64,000 nt of DNA, taken from the NCBI GenBank assembly GCA_033239005.1, contig BSQZ01000009.1, positions 8,133,252-8,197,251 on the forward strand, read 5' to 3'. The notes below the pieces were generated by a model, which was not told where the DNA came from, made no database searches, and saw only the letters and a program-made list of their open reading frames with translations. The DNA is from Lamellibrachia satsuma. Its lineage: Eukaryota; Annelida; Polychaeta; Sabellida; Siboglinidae. This document shows positions 10,436 to 28,020 of this stretch, piece after piece. Numbering within the stretch: position 1 is the stretch's first letter; the number at the start of each line of letters is the position of its first letter. The position numbers and the translations under genes were made by a program.

Positions 10436-11587
10436 ATGCTTTCTCATTTTAGAGCGATGTACCGTAAATCGCCGGTACACCTGAGCAGCTTGCAGAAGCC
10501 TGTCGGGTGGCAGGATCGACAGCGCCACCTGGCGATTGAGCAGTACTACGTACAAAAGCTGCAGCGTATACAGAACGCCGTTATCCGCCAGGAGAACAAA
10601 CATCTGGACAACGCCCTCAGGCGTCTCGGCATGAAGCCGGATATGAGGGCGATGGACGAGGAGCGGCGCGGCAAGGACCCGTCTCCGCACGGCCGCGAGG
10701 TCAACGGGCGTTTCGGCGATCACCGACAAACGCTGTGGACGCAGTCGAAGGCGCATCCGCAACCGGCGCCAAGTTGCACGTTGCCGGTCATCGCCGCCAC
10801 GTCGATAACGTGGGGGTCGTCGGCGGAATGCCGACGTAAGTTCGTCCAACCGGTACCCGCCGCCGCAACCATTGTAGATGAAGAAATCGTGCGCATTGTC
10901 AAGGAACAGCGACTCCGTCTAGCCGCCGCTAGTCGCCAGAAGGCGCCACCTAAGCTGCCGACTTTGCGCAGCCACCAGGGGCCGCCGTGGACGGGGCCGG
11001 GAAGCTCCGTGTATGAACAGGTCTACGAGAAGACAGTTCGCGGCCGCTACAAATGTGTGCGTCGTCCGCATCGACTGAAGACGTCGATGGTGAGGTCGAA
11101 CCCGGACCCGAAGTACGATCCTTTCATGGGGAAGATCGGGATACGGACGAAAGGTGTAGACACCCTCCGGATGGAGAAGGTGGCAGGGTGCGCGGCTCCG
11201 GCGACCAGCCCTATCGACTGGGCCGCCACACAGCACGGTTCGTACTCCGCCTTGCTCCTGAAGCCGGATGCACTGCCACCGACATCACCAGTCGATCAGT
11301 ATCACAACGGCATCAGCTGGAGCGAGACGGCCACGCGAGCCTCGTCCGTCCCCGATTACGAGCAACTGACGTCACCGTCGGAGAGTTCATTGGAAGACCA
11401 CAGCGGCGGCGATAACCGTCGTGAAGTTGACCAGCGGTTGCCCGGTGGTGACATTAGCGCAACAAGCCGTAAGCCGGAACCGGAAGAAATTCGGGACGCT
11501 AGTTTACGTCGAGCATGCGCAAAGAGCGTGCGATCCCCGTCATCGCGAACATCTGACAGTTGCCCCGTCACCACTTCCGGTTGTTGA
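10436..11587 (+). CDS. Unrecognised GC-rich gene, single long open frame or last exon
   Basis: I do not recognise this protein. The 383-codon frame stands out from its AT-rich surroundings by high GC. The N-terminal third is charged and probably helical: residues about 28-64 include QRHLAIEQYYVQKLQRIQNA and a KHLDNALRRLG segment, suggesting a short coiled coil. The rest is basic and Pro/Ser-rich, probably disordered. Two starts are possible: ATG at 10436 or at 10457. The intervening 'tgctttctcattttag' looks like a splice acceptor (AG at 10451-10452), so this may be a downstream exon whose true start is further left. The stop is at 11585-11587 and an AATAAA follows at 11756. There is no signal peptide or membrane segment. 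It is probably a real, lineage-restricted gene. Confidence 0.62.
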   Translation: MLSHFRAMYRKSPVHLSSLQKPVGWQDRQRHLAIEQYYVQKLQRIQNAVIRQENKHLDNALRRLGMKPDMRAMDEERRGKDPSPHGREVNGRFGDHRQTLWTQSKAHPQPAPSCTLPVIAATSITWGSSAECRRKFVQPVPAAATIVDEEIVRIVKEQRLRLAAASRQKAPPKLPTLRSHQGPPWTGPGSSVYEQVYEKTVRGRYKCVRRPHRLKTSMVRSNPDPKYDPFMGKIGIRTKGVDTLRMEKVAGCAAPATSPIDWAATQHGSYSALLLKPDALPPTSPVDQYHNGISWSETATRASSVPDYEQLTSPSESSLEDHSGGDNRREVDQRLPGGDISATSRKPEPEEIRDASLRRACAKSVRSPSSRTSDSCPVTTSGC

Positions 11588-11755
11588 AAACGAGGCGACA
11601 GTCGCCGTGTAGAGCTTACTCAGAGGGAGTTTGGTGTGAGATACGAACGTAGCTTCACAACCTGATCTGATCTCAGATTGGTCCGGTATAGGGGCGCCGC
11701 GCTGTAGACGAATAATTTATTTTGAATTTGAAGCCATATTCCAATGTTTGTGATG

Positions 11756-11761
11756 AATAAA
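11756..11761 (+). terminator. Candidate polyadenylation signal AATAAA
   Basis: AATAAA lies 169 bases after the stop of the 10436-11587 frame, on the same strand. That is a normal 3' UTR length. It is evidence by position only. Confidence 0.5.
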
Positions 11762-11956
11762 CAACAAATGCGTTTATTACAGTCATACAGTATTATGGTT
11801 AACGGGTTATGAGAGAATTGCACGGCATCGGTAATCATAATTCGCGGCATTGGTAATAACAACTTAACTATGCATTTAACACTAGTCAATATATCACTGT
11901 TACATACGCTAACGCTAGTTATAATCCAGAGGCTGAACTTAATTGAAACTGTATGA

Positions 11957-12062
11957 TTTATCTCCCTCCCTCCCTCCCTCCCTCCCTCCCTCCCTCCCTC
12001 CCTCCCTCCCTCCCTCCCTCGCTCCCTCGCTCCCTCGCTCCCTCCCTCCCTCCCTCCCTCCC
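11957..12062. repeat. (CCCT)n microsatellite
   Basis: About 26 units of CCCT/CCTC with a few CTCG variants. One strand is pure pyrimidine, which gives Pro-Ser-Leu or Arg-Glu-Gly artefact frames. Confidence 0.95.
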
Positions 12063-17833
<5,771 letters not shown>

Positions 17834-17931
17834 AGTAATATGTAAACACGGTTGCTAAGTAATATGTAAACACGGTTGCTAAGTAATGTGTAAACATGGT
17901 TGCTAAGTAATGTGTAAACATGGTCGCTAGG
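17834..17931. repeat. 24-bp tandem repeat, 4 copies
   Basis: The unit is close to 'gtaatatgtaaacacggttg' plus 'ctaa'. Copies 3 and 4 read gtaatgtgtaaacatgg. Confidence 0.88.
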
Positions 17932-18650
17932 GCGAAGCTCGGCGTAGGTCACGCTCTTAATTAGGATTACGATGTCAGACTCTGGATCCGTCAACTGGAA
18001 AGGCGGCCAACACGTGTTAGGCGTTGAACGTCAGTCTGTTCACCACGTTAAACGTCTAGTTCTGCTGGCAACACTACAGTCGTGCACCAAGAACCGATCT
18101 CAATCAACACCCACCACTAGGTGGTGCCCTCCTTTGTGTTTACACCTTTACCTATCTAAGTATGCACACCTGCGTTGGTCCAGAAATATAGGTCGCAACG
18201 TAACACGTTCCATCTAAATTATACGCAGAACTTTAATTTTGTCAATAACAGAGCAGATATTAATGAACATAAAAACAATGCAAATATGTCCGACATACGT
18301 AAACATACCGTTCACTGATTCCACTAGACTTGCGGTAAATTTACCTGCCGATCTTATTCACCTTCACTTGTACAACAAGATACTTATTCATTAATGAATT
18401 TACAACGATGCTGTCGCCACATATGTTTAAGTGCACAAACAGCGTGCTTCTAAATGTTTAAGGGTCAAACGGCGGCGGGCTCCTTTAACGGAAGTCGAGT
18501 GACCTTGTTGGCTACTCCATTTAGTATACAGCTGTGCACGCAACCGGAAGTTCAAGTTTAATACTACCTAAACTCTCCGAGTGAAGGCAGTGTAAGAGAT
18601 TCGTAAGCGTCAGTCGGAAAGTATCTAGCTGAGAACATTCCGCAACTCGC
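17932..18650. other. Intergenic, no gene seen
   Basis: No supported feature. This is possibly the far 3' flank of the minus-strand sFRP gene. I found no clear AATAAA on the minus strand that could be tied to it. Confidence 0.4.
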
Positions 18651-18897
18651 TCAGCATCGCATTCTGTGTACACCACGCACGTACGCACGTACACGTACAC
18701 CACGCACGTACAAACAATGTTTGACATCGCATTCTGTGTACACCACGCACGTACAAACAATGTTTGACATCGCATTCTGTGTACACCACGCACGTACAAA
18801 CAATGTTTGACATCGCATTCTGTGTACACCACGCACGTACAAACAATGTTTGACATCGCATTCTGTATACACCACGCACGTACAAACAATGTTTGAG
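18651..18897. repeat. 43-bp tandem repeat, about 5.5 copies
   Basis: The unit contains 'catcgcattctgtgtacacc' and 'acgcacgtacaaacaatg'. Four full copies are nearly identical, preceded by a scrambled cacgtacgcacgta stretch. Confidence 0.92.
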
Positions 18898-18959
18898 ATA
18901 TATGTGTGTATTAAACATTGCACGTTCAAGCATCAAGTAGGCGTAATTTAAGAATGTAT

Positions 18960-19918
18960 TCATTGTTCAATGTAGCAATTTCAACAGAAATAAAATAATT
19001 TAAGTTTACAGAATGTTCAAATGAATAACATCGTTGTTCAGAAATCAACTGACATTGAATATACTTTTTTATCTGCTAAATTAGTTTCACAGTCTCTACA
19101 TGCAACGGACACCTGTCTGAGATGTATATACATTAAGTAGCTATCCAAAGGTTTTACGAGTGTCGCGGTCTATTGTTTGCTTGCTTATGCCGAGTGGGTT
19201 TCTCGAATCACGATGGATTTCCAGAGTTTTGCATATTGCAGTGTTGTTTTAAAATCTTGTTTTCGCGGTATATTGGTGAGCAGAAACAATGCCTTTGGTG
19301 CATCCATCTCGTGCTTCGCCCACATGTGCATCCTACGCTGTGAGGAGACTTTACTACCCGCACCGGAAGCAGCAACGACGACCGTCGTAAACATGGCCGC
19401 TGGCGGGAGGCTCAGTTCAACCCGATGACCCCGCGTTGCGTCATTGTGTACGGCAGCACGAATCAGGCGACCTGGCAGTCTCACGCTTCAAGAATCTCAA
19501 CAATTCGAAACGGGAAAGGGAAAAAGAGTGGCAGGGAACGTCCGCGGCTCCCCGACAAACTTGTCAGCCTCGCCTAGTGTGTTGACAACACTCTGAAAAT
19601 AAACGAGGCTGGCTTTTTCGTGCATGAATACCCTCTGGATAGGCGTGTCGGTATGTGGGCCAGCGTTCGGGTGTACACGTGCAAACATTGGTGATAAGGG
19701 CATAACGTAATGATGGCAAATGTGTTATTTGCATGAGTGAATCCGCTGATGGGCGAACGTTTGCACAAAGGTCTGGACGCAAAGTGCCCGGAAGTTTAGA
19801 CAAGGATGTCACCTTCAAGCACTATGCATGAAGAAATATTGATTGTCCTACATAGCCTATATGATAGTTAAATCTATTTTATCACACGCAACGCGTGCGT
19901 GCATGTTACACCAACCCC
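18960..19918 (-). other. 3' flank / presumed 3' UTR of the sFRP gene
   Basis: This region lies directly downstream, on the minus strand, of the sFRP stop codon at 19919-19921. No second gene is seen. No unambiguous AATAAA was found close to the stop, so the end of the transcript is not placed. Confidence 0.35.
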
Positions 19919-20445
19919 TCACGTCGTCTGACTGCGCTGTGCCTGTGCCGTTCTGGTTTTCGGTTTCCTCCTGCGCGCTTTCCGTTCGCCGTTCCGTTTG
20001 CCCTCCTTCCGTTGCCCGTTCCGTTTGCCGTCCTTGCGAGCGCGCCGCGCTTTGCGGTCGCGTCGTCGCTGCTGCTTCTTGGCTGCTTCCGCCGCGTCAT
20101 CGTCGGTCAGCATCTGGACACCACCCTTGCAAATGTCTTCGTTCCGCCGGATCTTGCGCACGGCTTTGTGGAACTCTTTGTTTTTCTTGTCCATCAGTCG
20201 CAGGAAACTCAGCTTCATTTTGCCGTCTCGCTTGTGTCCCATCGCCAGGTAGTGCCGCTTGCCGGGGCTGCCGACCGGGTCGAGGTCGTCGCACTGACAT
20301 GTCTCGCCGCCGTCCAGGTAGAACAGCGCCTTCCGCAGTTCTTTCTTGGTAATGTTGACTCTCTTGAAGATGCGCTTCTTCTTTAGCGTTCGCAACTTCG
20401 TCTCCGTCTTGCGTTTTATGCTCTTGCGCACCTGCATCTTGACAA
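19919..20445 (-). CDS. sFRP exon 4: netrin-like domain and basic C-terminus
   Basis: The acceptor is 'ttctccccgcag', followed by TT GTC AAG ATG, which completes a split Val codon from exon 3. Residues about 212-317 form the netrin-like domain: VVKMQVRKSIKRKTETK, then VNITKKELRKALFYLDGG, ETCQCDD (Cys261, Cys263), HYLAMGHKRDGK, KKNKEFHKAVRKI and DICKG (Cys317). This follows the SFRP1/2/5 NTR closely ('L.KSVLWLKD...C.C', 'YLVMGQK', 'W.K...EFKR..R.IRK..C'). There is one N-glycosylation sequon (N242-I-T). After Cys317 comes a tail of about 67 residues dominated by Arg and Lys (RRRDRKARRARKDGKRNG and onward), longer and more basic than the usual vertebrate tail. It probably binds heparan sulphate. 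The stop is TGA at 19921-19919. Confidence 0.9.
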
Positions 20446-20593
20446 CTGCGGGGAGAAGAAAGCGCATCGGGTTAATAAACACGTGGGCGCCAATAGCAGA
20501 GTGGGCGAAAACAGAGTAAATATATGTGTTACTAGTTCGTATAATATGCTAAATATTAACTTACTTATACTTAATCCTCTTCGCTCAAAGTAG

Positions 20594-20908
<315 letters not shown>

Positions 20909-22243
20909 CCTTACGTAACAGCTTAAAGACATGAGGGCCCTGGTTTGCCGAATAAACCCGGCAGTGTTCTACAAAGAGTCTCATTGGGTTCACTGAAACA
21001 CCTGTCAGCAGATCACGTTTCACTGAGGAGAACAGAGAGAGGAAGAGAGAGAGAGAGTGGGAGACGATACACGACACGTCTATCGCCGGCAGCGGCCAGC
21101 CGTCCGGCTAGTGTGAACGAAGTGGCGGCGTGCTGATGGCCGTTGCCCGGCGCTCATCCCAGACACGCAACGCGAGCCGCTGCATCCTCCGCCGTCGCTA
21201 TGACTGTAAATAAACACCGACATTATCAAATTAGCAGACGGCGATGGTAACTCGAAGCCCCTGCGAGCGTCGTGTTTAGACGAACGTCCGTCTACGGTGT
21301 GCGTCTTGTTTATGTTAACGCATAGTTTCGCCGGTCGAATCCGCCGAATCAACACAAGTGACCGGGGTAGAATCGTGCCCAGCTGTGACGGCGAGTAGAC
21401 GGTAGCGTTCGATTGCAAGAAACCTTCTAAACGTGTCGCGGGCGTCCGACTCAACGCGAGAGGAGGAATGCTGTTTGGGAGGGCTGATTTGGTTTTGGCG
21501 GCTAACTAAAATTTACCTACAGTCGCCGACCACCGACAGTCTGCAGCACCAACGCATCCATGAAACTATGATGCCGTCGACCAAGAGATCCCAAACTTTC
21601 CCGGTACAACCCCTCCACCCAATGTCCGTTTTGTGGCTGTGGCCTATCAGCTTTGTGTTTCAAAGACAAAGTGCCGTCCTAAGATATTTGACGAGGACCG
21701 CCTGGAACTAAGTGACGTCACCAGGTGTTCCCGGACGGGCCAGGTTTCGGAACCGTTGCAGGTGCGAATGAGACCCGTGCAAGAAAACAGGAGACTTCAA
21801 GACACGACAATAACATTACGAACGCGCGTCGTTGGAGGAAACACATGGTCATTGCAGGCGAATAATCTATTCCGTAAATTCATGTCACCTTCGTTTATAA
21901 GAGATAAAGGGAAACTTGAGAATTTGTTGTGACAGAAGCTGGCTGGTGTCAGCTAAGTGACAGTTTCCGGGTGAGGTTAGAAACAGTGCAAAGGTCACTT
22001 ACCCCGGCGACCTATATCAGATAAGGAAACCCTCTTATCCACCAATCAATTATCTTTGATTTTTTTGCGGCGTTGAACATAGCCGTCCGAAAGTGAAGAG
22101 GGAAAACAGAAAGTAATGCACATTATAAATTTGAGTACAGTAAACCGATAATTGTTTTTTTATGATCAAGTAAACGAACATTCATATATTGATAAAATGC
22201 TGATATTATGTGATAGCGTGAACGTTTGTCAATACAATTTGTT

Positions 22244-22291
22244 TTTGCGTTCGGACGTGTACGTTCGGACGTGTACGTTCGGACGTGTACG
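22244..22291. repeat. 14-bp tandem repeat, 3 copies
   Basis: The unit is 'gttcggacgtgtac', three perfect or nearly perfect copies. Confidence 0.9.
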
Positions 22292-23257
22292 CAGTCGCTG
22301 CCTAAGATGAATGTCGAATCGTTTTTCCAGACTTCGTTATCAGCAGCGTCTTTCCGCAAATTATTCAGCCATCGCTTACGATAACCAGCGATTTCCGCCC
22401 ATATATCCCGGGTCCCAGCAGCTTTCGTTAGCGCCGGAGACTTCCACAAAGACAGATTTATGCGTATCCGTCTGCTTGGCATGCACCGTGTTATAAGATC
22501 TTGGGGTCAACGCGGTAAGAATTTGCTGTAAACCAGTTCGCGCCAGCTGAGCATATACCCGTCGACTAGAACTAATCGTAAATACTCAAACATCATGGGA
22601 TCTCGCCTAACGTCTCACGTAGACGGCCCAGTCTCGCAACAGCTATAAGCCGAGCCATCGGAGAACGCTCTTTCGGGAATACGGCCGCGTCTGAAAACTG
22701 TACATAATTGTCAGTAAATGCTAAATGTATATTAGCATGCGCCCAAATTAATTGTCTTGATTTTTTATTTTTTAAATGTTAAGCATATGTTAAAACCATT
22801 AACAGCTAATCGTACCTCAGTCACCCCAATATTAAAAAATGCCGGCGTGTTCAATTTCCGCTACGAGAGGCCGACGTTGCACGTTGCGCTAAGTGTGTGT
22901 CCTCGACAACAGGGAAGACGAAAATGAGATGAAATAATAGAACGGAAAATAAGAAAATGGCGCGTGCATTTAACAAGTTCTCAAATTGGAAGATTTCCTG
23001 GGAGTGCATCTTCTAAAATTAAGAACCCCGAGCGAAATACAATTACTTATAATAATGCTTTAAGGGCATGATTGATACCCATAATAATATATTTAAAACG
23101 TATGTGGTCAACATTTCTCAAGTACGTGTAAATGTTACATCCATGGGCGTCCGCGGGGGAGGGGGGCAAGGGGACACTTGCCTCCCTGGATCTGGAATTT
23201 TTTTCGGACGTATATTCGTGAGCTCAAAGTATATGTTAACTTTCCATCTTATATATT

Positions 23258-23365
<108 letters not shown>

Positions 23366-23732
23366 TCTTTCTTGCCTCTCCCTGGAAAAATTCCTGCAGA
23401 CACCCCTGGTTCAATCCATCCATTTGTAGTGTTTCAAACGATTATATTTTATATAAACAAATGATCCTATTCAAAGTTGCCACCTTTGTGATGTAGTCAT
23501 TTGTCAATTTTAACGTCAGAATGTTCAATAAAATCACGTCTCAACGGTATTTTCAAACACGTTTAATCATGATAACGGCTTACAGAATACTGAAGGTATG
23601 CCAGGGACTACAGACACGGATATAATAACGCACTCGATCTAGACCGCGATGTCGCACAGACGTAATGAAAGGTCTTGCGTAAACAATGGTGGCTTTGAAA
23701 TTAATGGATATACCTAAACGCAACGTGATATA

Positions 23733-24092
23733 TAACATGGGCGGGCGATGTGTATAACATGGGCGGGCGATGTGTATAATGGGCGGGCGATGTGCATAAT
23801 GGGCGGGTGATGTGTATAACATGGGCGGGCGATGTGTATAATGGGCGGGCGATGTGTATAATGGGCGGGCGATGTGTATAACATGGGCGGGCGATGTGTA
23901 TAATGGGCGGGCGATGTGCATAATGGGCGGGCGATGTGTATAACATGGGCGGGCGATGTGTATAATGGGCGGGCGATGTGTATAACATGGGCGGGCGATG
24001 TGTATAATGGGCGGGCGATGTGTATAATGGGCGGGCGATGTGTATAACATGGGCGAGCGATGTGTATAACATGGGCGGGCGATGTGTATTGC
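23733..24092. repeat. 20/22-bp GC-rich minisatellite, about 17 copies
   Basis: Two interspersed unit types: 'gggcgggcgatgtgtataat' (20 bp) and the same with 'acat' replacing 'at' (22 bp). Their alternation is irregular. GGGCGGGC resembles an Sp1/GC-box core, so each unit carries one. The minus-strand frames of His-Arg-Pro type are artefacts. Confidence 0.94.
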
Positions 24093-24623
24093 GGGCATAT
24101 TGGTCTATCAGATATGTCTCGGTTGCTGGCGCTGCGTAGCTACGTGCGAAGGGTTGTAAATACGTTTAAACAGCCTCCAACGAAAAAAACTCTGACATAA
24201 GTTTAGTTGTCGGATTACAGGTGCTGTAAATCATCAAGGTGCAGTCAGACATTCCGAGGATTGTTTTTCATACAGACTAAAAAGAAACTGCACTCTGCGT
24301 ATCACGTTACAGTAAACGTACTTGTGAGCTGAAACAGAAGTGTGATTCAAACGACTGGTGAAACGCCCTTTGTATATAAATCTTTCCTTAGCAGCGCCTC
24401 CTTGCGGTCACTATAATATTTATTTGCATCCACCCATTTCTGTCACAGACTATGGACAACTATAGGGGAGACCGCGGCTAGGTGTTACAATGTTCAGTTA
24501 AAGTCACTTTTGGTGAACATTTCTGTCAACATATACATTAAATTTATTATTCGTTTTAATAAAATAACCATATCAATGATATTCCACATCATTGTTAGTG
24601 TGAAGTTTCACAGGCACTGTCGA

Positions 24624-24663
24624 CTGTAACAACTTGCCCCGGAAACGGGGTAAGTTGTTACAG
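24624..24663. repeat. Hairpin: 17-bp inverted repeat with 5-6 nt loop
   Basis: 'ctgtaacaacttgcccc' is followed, after about six bases, by its reverse complement with one mismatch ('ggggtaagttgttacag'). Related words 'ggggagaccgcggctaggtg' (about 24466) and 'ccaacttgcccc' (about 25268) lie on either side, so this may belong to a decayed transposon. Confidence 0.7.
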
Positions 24664-24954
24664 CATAGAACGCGTGGATCACAGAGCAAGTGTCATTCGT
24701 ACATATTAGTTTTGTTACATTAATTGGATTATACATACTTATACATACTTTTCATTTGTAGTTACCGAAGGGGACGCATGCCCCGGATTCTTACATAACA
24801 AACAACTATGAATTTAATATAATTTTTTGAATGAAAATATATCTGTAATGCGACTTCGACTTGATTGAATGATACACACACGTACGCACACACACAGTAC
24901 GTACTCATGCGAACGAACATCCACATTTCAATGAATCGTGCAATATTTAATAGG

Positions 24955-25045
24955 GCTATGCCAAAAAGATTTAATCAGATTTAATAAAATTGCCATCCAA
25001 GGCAAAACACAGAGCTGGTAAGTGGACAAGGAAACCATTGGCTTA
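24955..25045. repeat. Dispersed 70-bp repeat, copy 1
   Basis: Contains 'attgccatccaaggcaaaac', then 'ggtaagtggacaaggaaacc' and 'attggcttatggagagtc'. Similar to 27955-28020 and 48486-48556, in the same orientation. Confidence 0.7.
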
Positions 25046-25049
25046 TGGA

Positions 25050-26103
25050 GAGTCTTTTCATTCATGTGCAACCCGCCATTCTGAGATATTTGTAAATTTG
25101 TCATATTCACGCTGCCTATATAGCATTTAAAGTACTGTTTATAAACCAGTACACCGGGGTTCACATGTAAAACAATGCATTCACTCGTCGTGTTTAAATA
25201 AGTTTTCTTCCTTCAGCACACAACTCGCTGGTGCGAGCTGCCCACAGTGCCCCAATACAATTATACCAACTTGCCCCAAACACATTTTTTCCGTGGTTGA
25301 ACGCACGTGGACGATAACAATTCTTGAATTTCAGTTTAACTTCTATTTGGCATAATCCCTTAATCTTATACTATACGGTATATATGCTTCAAGTTTCATT
25401 AACGAAACATAAAAAGTGTCGGCGAGATGATACTATGTGCGCATAACAAAATGGTTTTACGTGCTTAAAACATCGTTTTTGTCCACACCTCGATAATGTC
25501 GTCTTCTCCCGATTTTAGATTTCCAACCAACTACCGTCGACGGTGAATCCATGTGTGTGCTATATTTTCTGTAACAACATGCCTCTGTTTACAAGTAGCC
25601 CGGTCTCGCCTAATGATTAATAACATGGTGACAACTCACGTGGCAACATTTCCGAAATAATCCGTGGTAAAGCATCAATACTGTCACAGTGCACGTAATA
25701 GTTAATACTGATTTTTTTTTTACAAATAAATCCGTCGTGCTTTACATGGATGAATAAAAGTGCTTAACGGTGTCATTGTCATTTCGCGAATGAAGAACAA
25801 CATTGGGGCAGCGTGTGGCTGAGGTGATTGGAGCTTAAGCCCACTAGGGGCGCTCCTGTGTTGAGTGAGCCAGGTCGCGAACTAAACGTTCTGGAGAGCT
25901 CTTGAAATCTCCTTGATACATAATATATGATTATTATAGCAGTAACAATAGACTGCATGAGTAGAGCCATTGCGTCGTGGTTGACGTAATGATCGACACT
26001 CGTGTCCCCTAGCACACTCTCAGCATGCCTATGTTGCGAAATTAATCATATATTACAGGCAATGTTATACAAATTAGAACGTTGGCAGTGCGCACGCAGA
26101 GAC
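25050..26103. other. Intronic, no feature seen
   Basis: AT-rich intron sequence upstream (plus-wise) of the linker exon. No repeat or open frame is supported. Confidence 0.4.
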
Positions 26104-26109
26104 CCTTAC

Positions 26110-26187
26110 CAAATTCGGCGTTGCAGAAATTATCGACGATGCTCTCTAGGGTGGCTGGATGGCTGCATGGAGGACACTTTTTCTCGT
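26110..26187 (-). CDS. sFRP exon 3: 78-bp linker exon with CPPC motif
   Basis: This exon is too short to show as an open frame. I found it by looking for the missing start of the NTR domain. The acceptor 'tcgtgttttcag'-type site ends at 26188. Two bases (AC) complete the Asp codon begun in exon 2. Then come E-K-K-C-P-P-C-S-H-P and ESIVDNFCNAEF, and the single base G precedes donor 'gtaagg'. The resulting protein reads CPPC...(13 residues)...C.AEF joined to VVKM, matching the 'C..C....I...LC..DFA.K.K' start of SFRP1/2/5 NTR domains. Vertebrate SFRP1/2/5 also place this stretch in a small separate exon. The matching phase on both sides is strong support. Confidence 0.9.
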
Positions 26188-26459
26188 CTGAAAACACAAA
26201 CGAATAGCAAAGGTTATTTACTCATGAATGCCATGTACACAGTCGATGCAATTATGCACCGAACGTTTCTGCTATCGTGTAGATCACTTCTGCGCTCCAA
26301 GAAATCTCTGTGCAGGTGGCGGGCGATATCGGCTCGTTCGGCCCCAGAAACATGCTACCCAAATGTCAGCAAAGTTGCGGATGGACTGTCTCAGATATGT
26401 GTTGCGTGTTACATAGATACGTGCATACACATGTGTGTGCTCACACTGTCTACATAAAA

Positions 26460-27950
26460 TTGAAAACATTCCTAGGAGTATAGCCGTTTACTAACTTTTT
26501 TTAATCGTAAGAGCGGCATGTTGGATTTCTGTGTACCGAAATATATATAACGTCTGCGTTGGGAGTAATCAATTTCCTTAAAACAATCCTTTAGGTGTTT
26601 AACGAACCTTCCTGTGGGAGCTCTCTATAATAATAAAGACGCATGTGACATCTGACACGATAATACTGACAAACGACTTCACCGATAACAAATGCAAGCT
26701 GTACAACACAGATAGCAACATGTAATTGTATCGTTTATTATCGAGTTCCCTGATCGTGAGCAATGTCTTTGGCGAAATAAATACTTTAATGAAGACATAT
26801 ATTTGCGTAGTCTATGTACAGCAAGTATGGAGCGACAACTGATAAGATAAATGATCAGACGCAGACGCACAACTAACAGCCATGGGATCTTCCTTATGCA
26901 ACGGACTGACATGGGACCGATCAGTTCGTTTAATTTCGGAGATGTCTGGCTGCAGACGGCGGAATCAGACAGACGCATTGTCTGGGTGAGATTCTACAGA
27001 CATTTTGCCCTGTAGGCATCGGTATAAAATCGACAATATATAGCCGACGTGCGTCATCCTGGGAATCTCGGGTAGCGTGACTTTGCACCAGTTATATGGC
27101 GAATCAATTATTATCCCATCTTCACTGCGGAATTATGTGTCACGCGACCCAGACTTACAGCTCGCTTCAGGACAAGCAACGTCTACCATGCTGTGTTCTC
27201 GGTCTCTGCACAGTATAGGTGGCGCTGTGCTATGACAAATATTAATGTCTCAAGTCTTTGTTAAAACTCCATCCTCAACTGATCTAACCTATGGCGGTTC
27301 GTTGATGTCCAAATATGTAGTGTGTGAATAGATTAATTAACATCCGCAGTCTATTTTTTAATGTGTATTTTTTTTCAGGTCATCGAACGAATTGATTTTA
27401 AACTGCACATTTTAACACTGAGCGGAAGCGCTATAGTTTACTAAACATAGTTTTTGCAGTTCCTTATTTGTTATCCTTGTACAAAATGAAAAGCGATAAA
27501 TATAAAAAAATAGAAAATTTTGGCGAAGTTTTTACTTACTTTCAAATATTCTTAGATCTTAAATGGTACAAAACCAAAAAATTCCGTTTTTAATTGTCTA
27601 ATTTCAGGTGGAACTCTGCTCGCTAGAACTAGATCACCTCTTGTCCATTTCCTGTTTTCCTTATAAACCATCCGCATGTTTTGCTTCTGCGGAATTTCTC
27701 TATATTGTTGATAAATTGTGCCTTACGTAGGTGCGATCGAAAATACCGACTTAGTTTGTTGAGCGGTTCTTGCTGAGCGGGTCGTGCTGATCCCTATACT
27801 TGGCCTACAGAATAATGGTAAGTCGAATCCAACTGGGGGTTTCTAACAAAACAGCCACTGTGTAAATGGTGTTAGGATACTTGTATATGTTGGCAATATT
27901 ACACCTGCGGCGACCGCTAATCTCCGATGTAATTGCTGTTTAACATGATT
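26460..27950. other. Intronic, no feature seen
   Basis: No repeat family or coding potential stands out. Frames are short. Confidence 0.4.
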
Positions 27951-27954
27951 TTAA

Positions 27955-28020
27955 AATATTGCCATTCGAATCAACAGGTTCAAGATGGTGAGTAGACAAG
28001 CAAGCCATTGGACTATAAAC
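27955..28020. repeat. Dispersed 70-bp repeat, copy 2
   Basis: Reads 'atattgccattcgaatcaac', then 'ggtgagtagacaagcaagcc' and 'attgga'. Diverged copy of the repeat at 24955 and 48486. Confidence 0.6.

Noticed and set aside
10367..11574. Minus-strand frames opposite the 10.4-kb gene
   Set aside because: Shorter and fragmented. The plus frame is continuous and has the downstream polyA signal.
19895..20386. Plus-strand frames opposite sFRP exon 4
   Set aside because: Shadows of the GC-rich, basic C-terminal coding sequence on the other strand.
26002..26457. 151-codon plus-strand frame
   Set aside because: Its central part is the antisense of the sFRP linker exon, which has phase-matched splice sites and family motifs.
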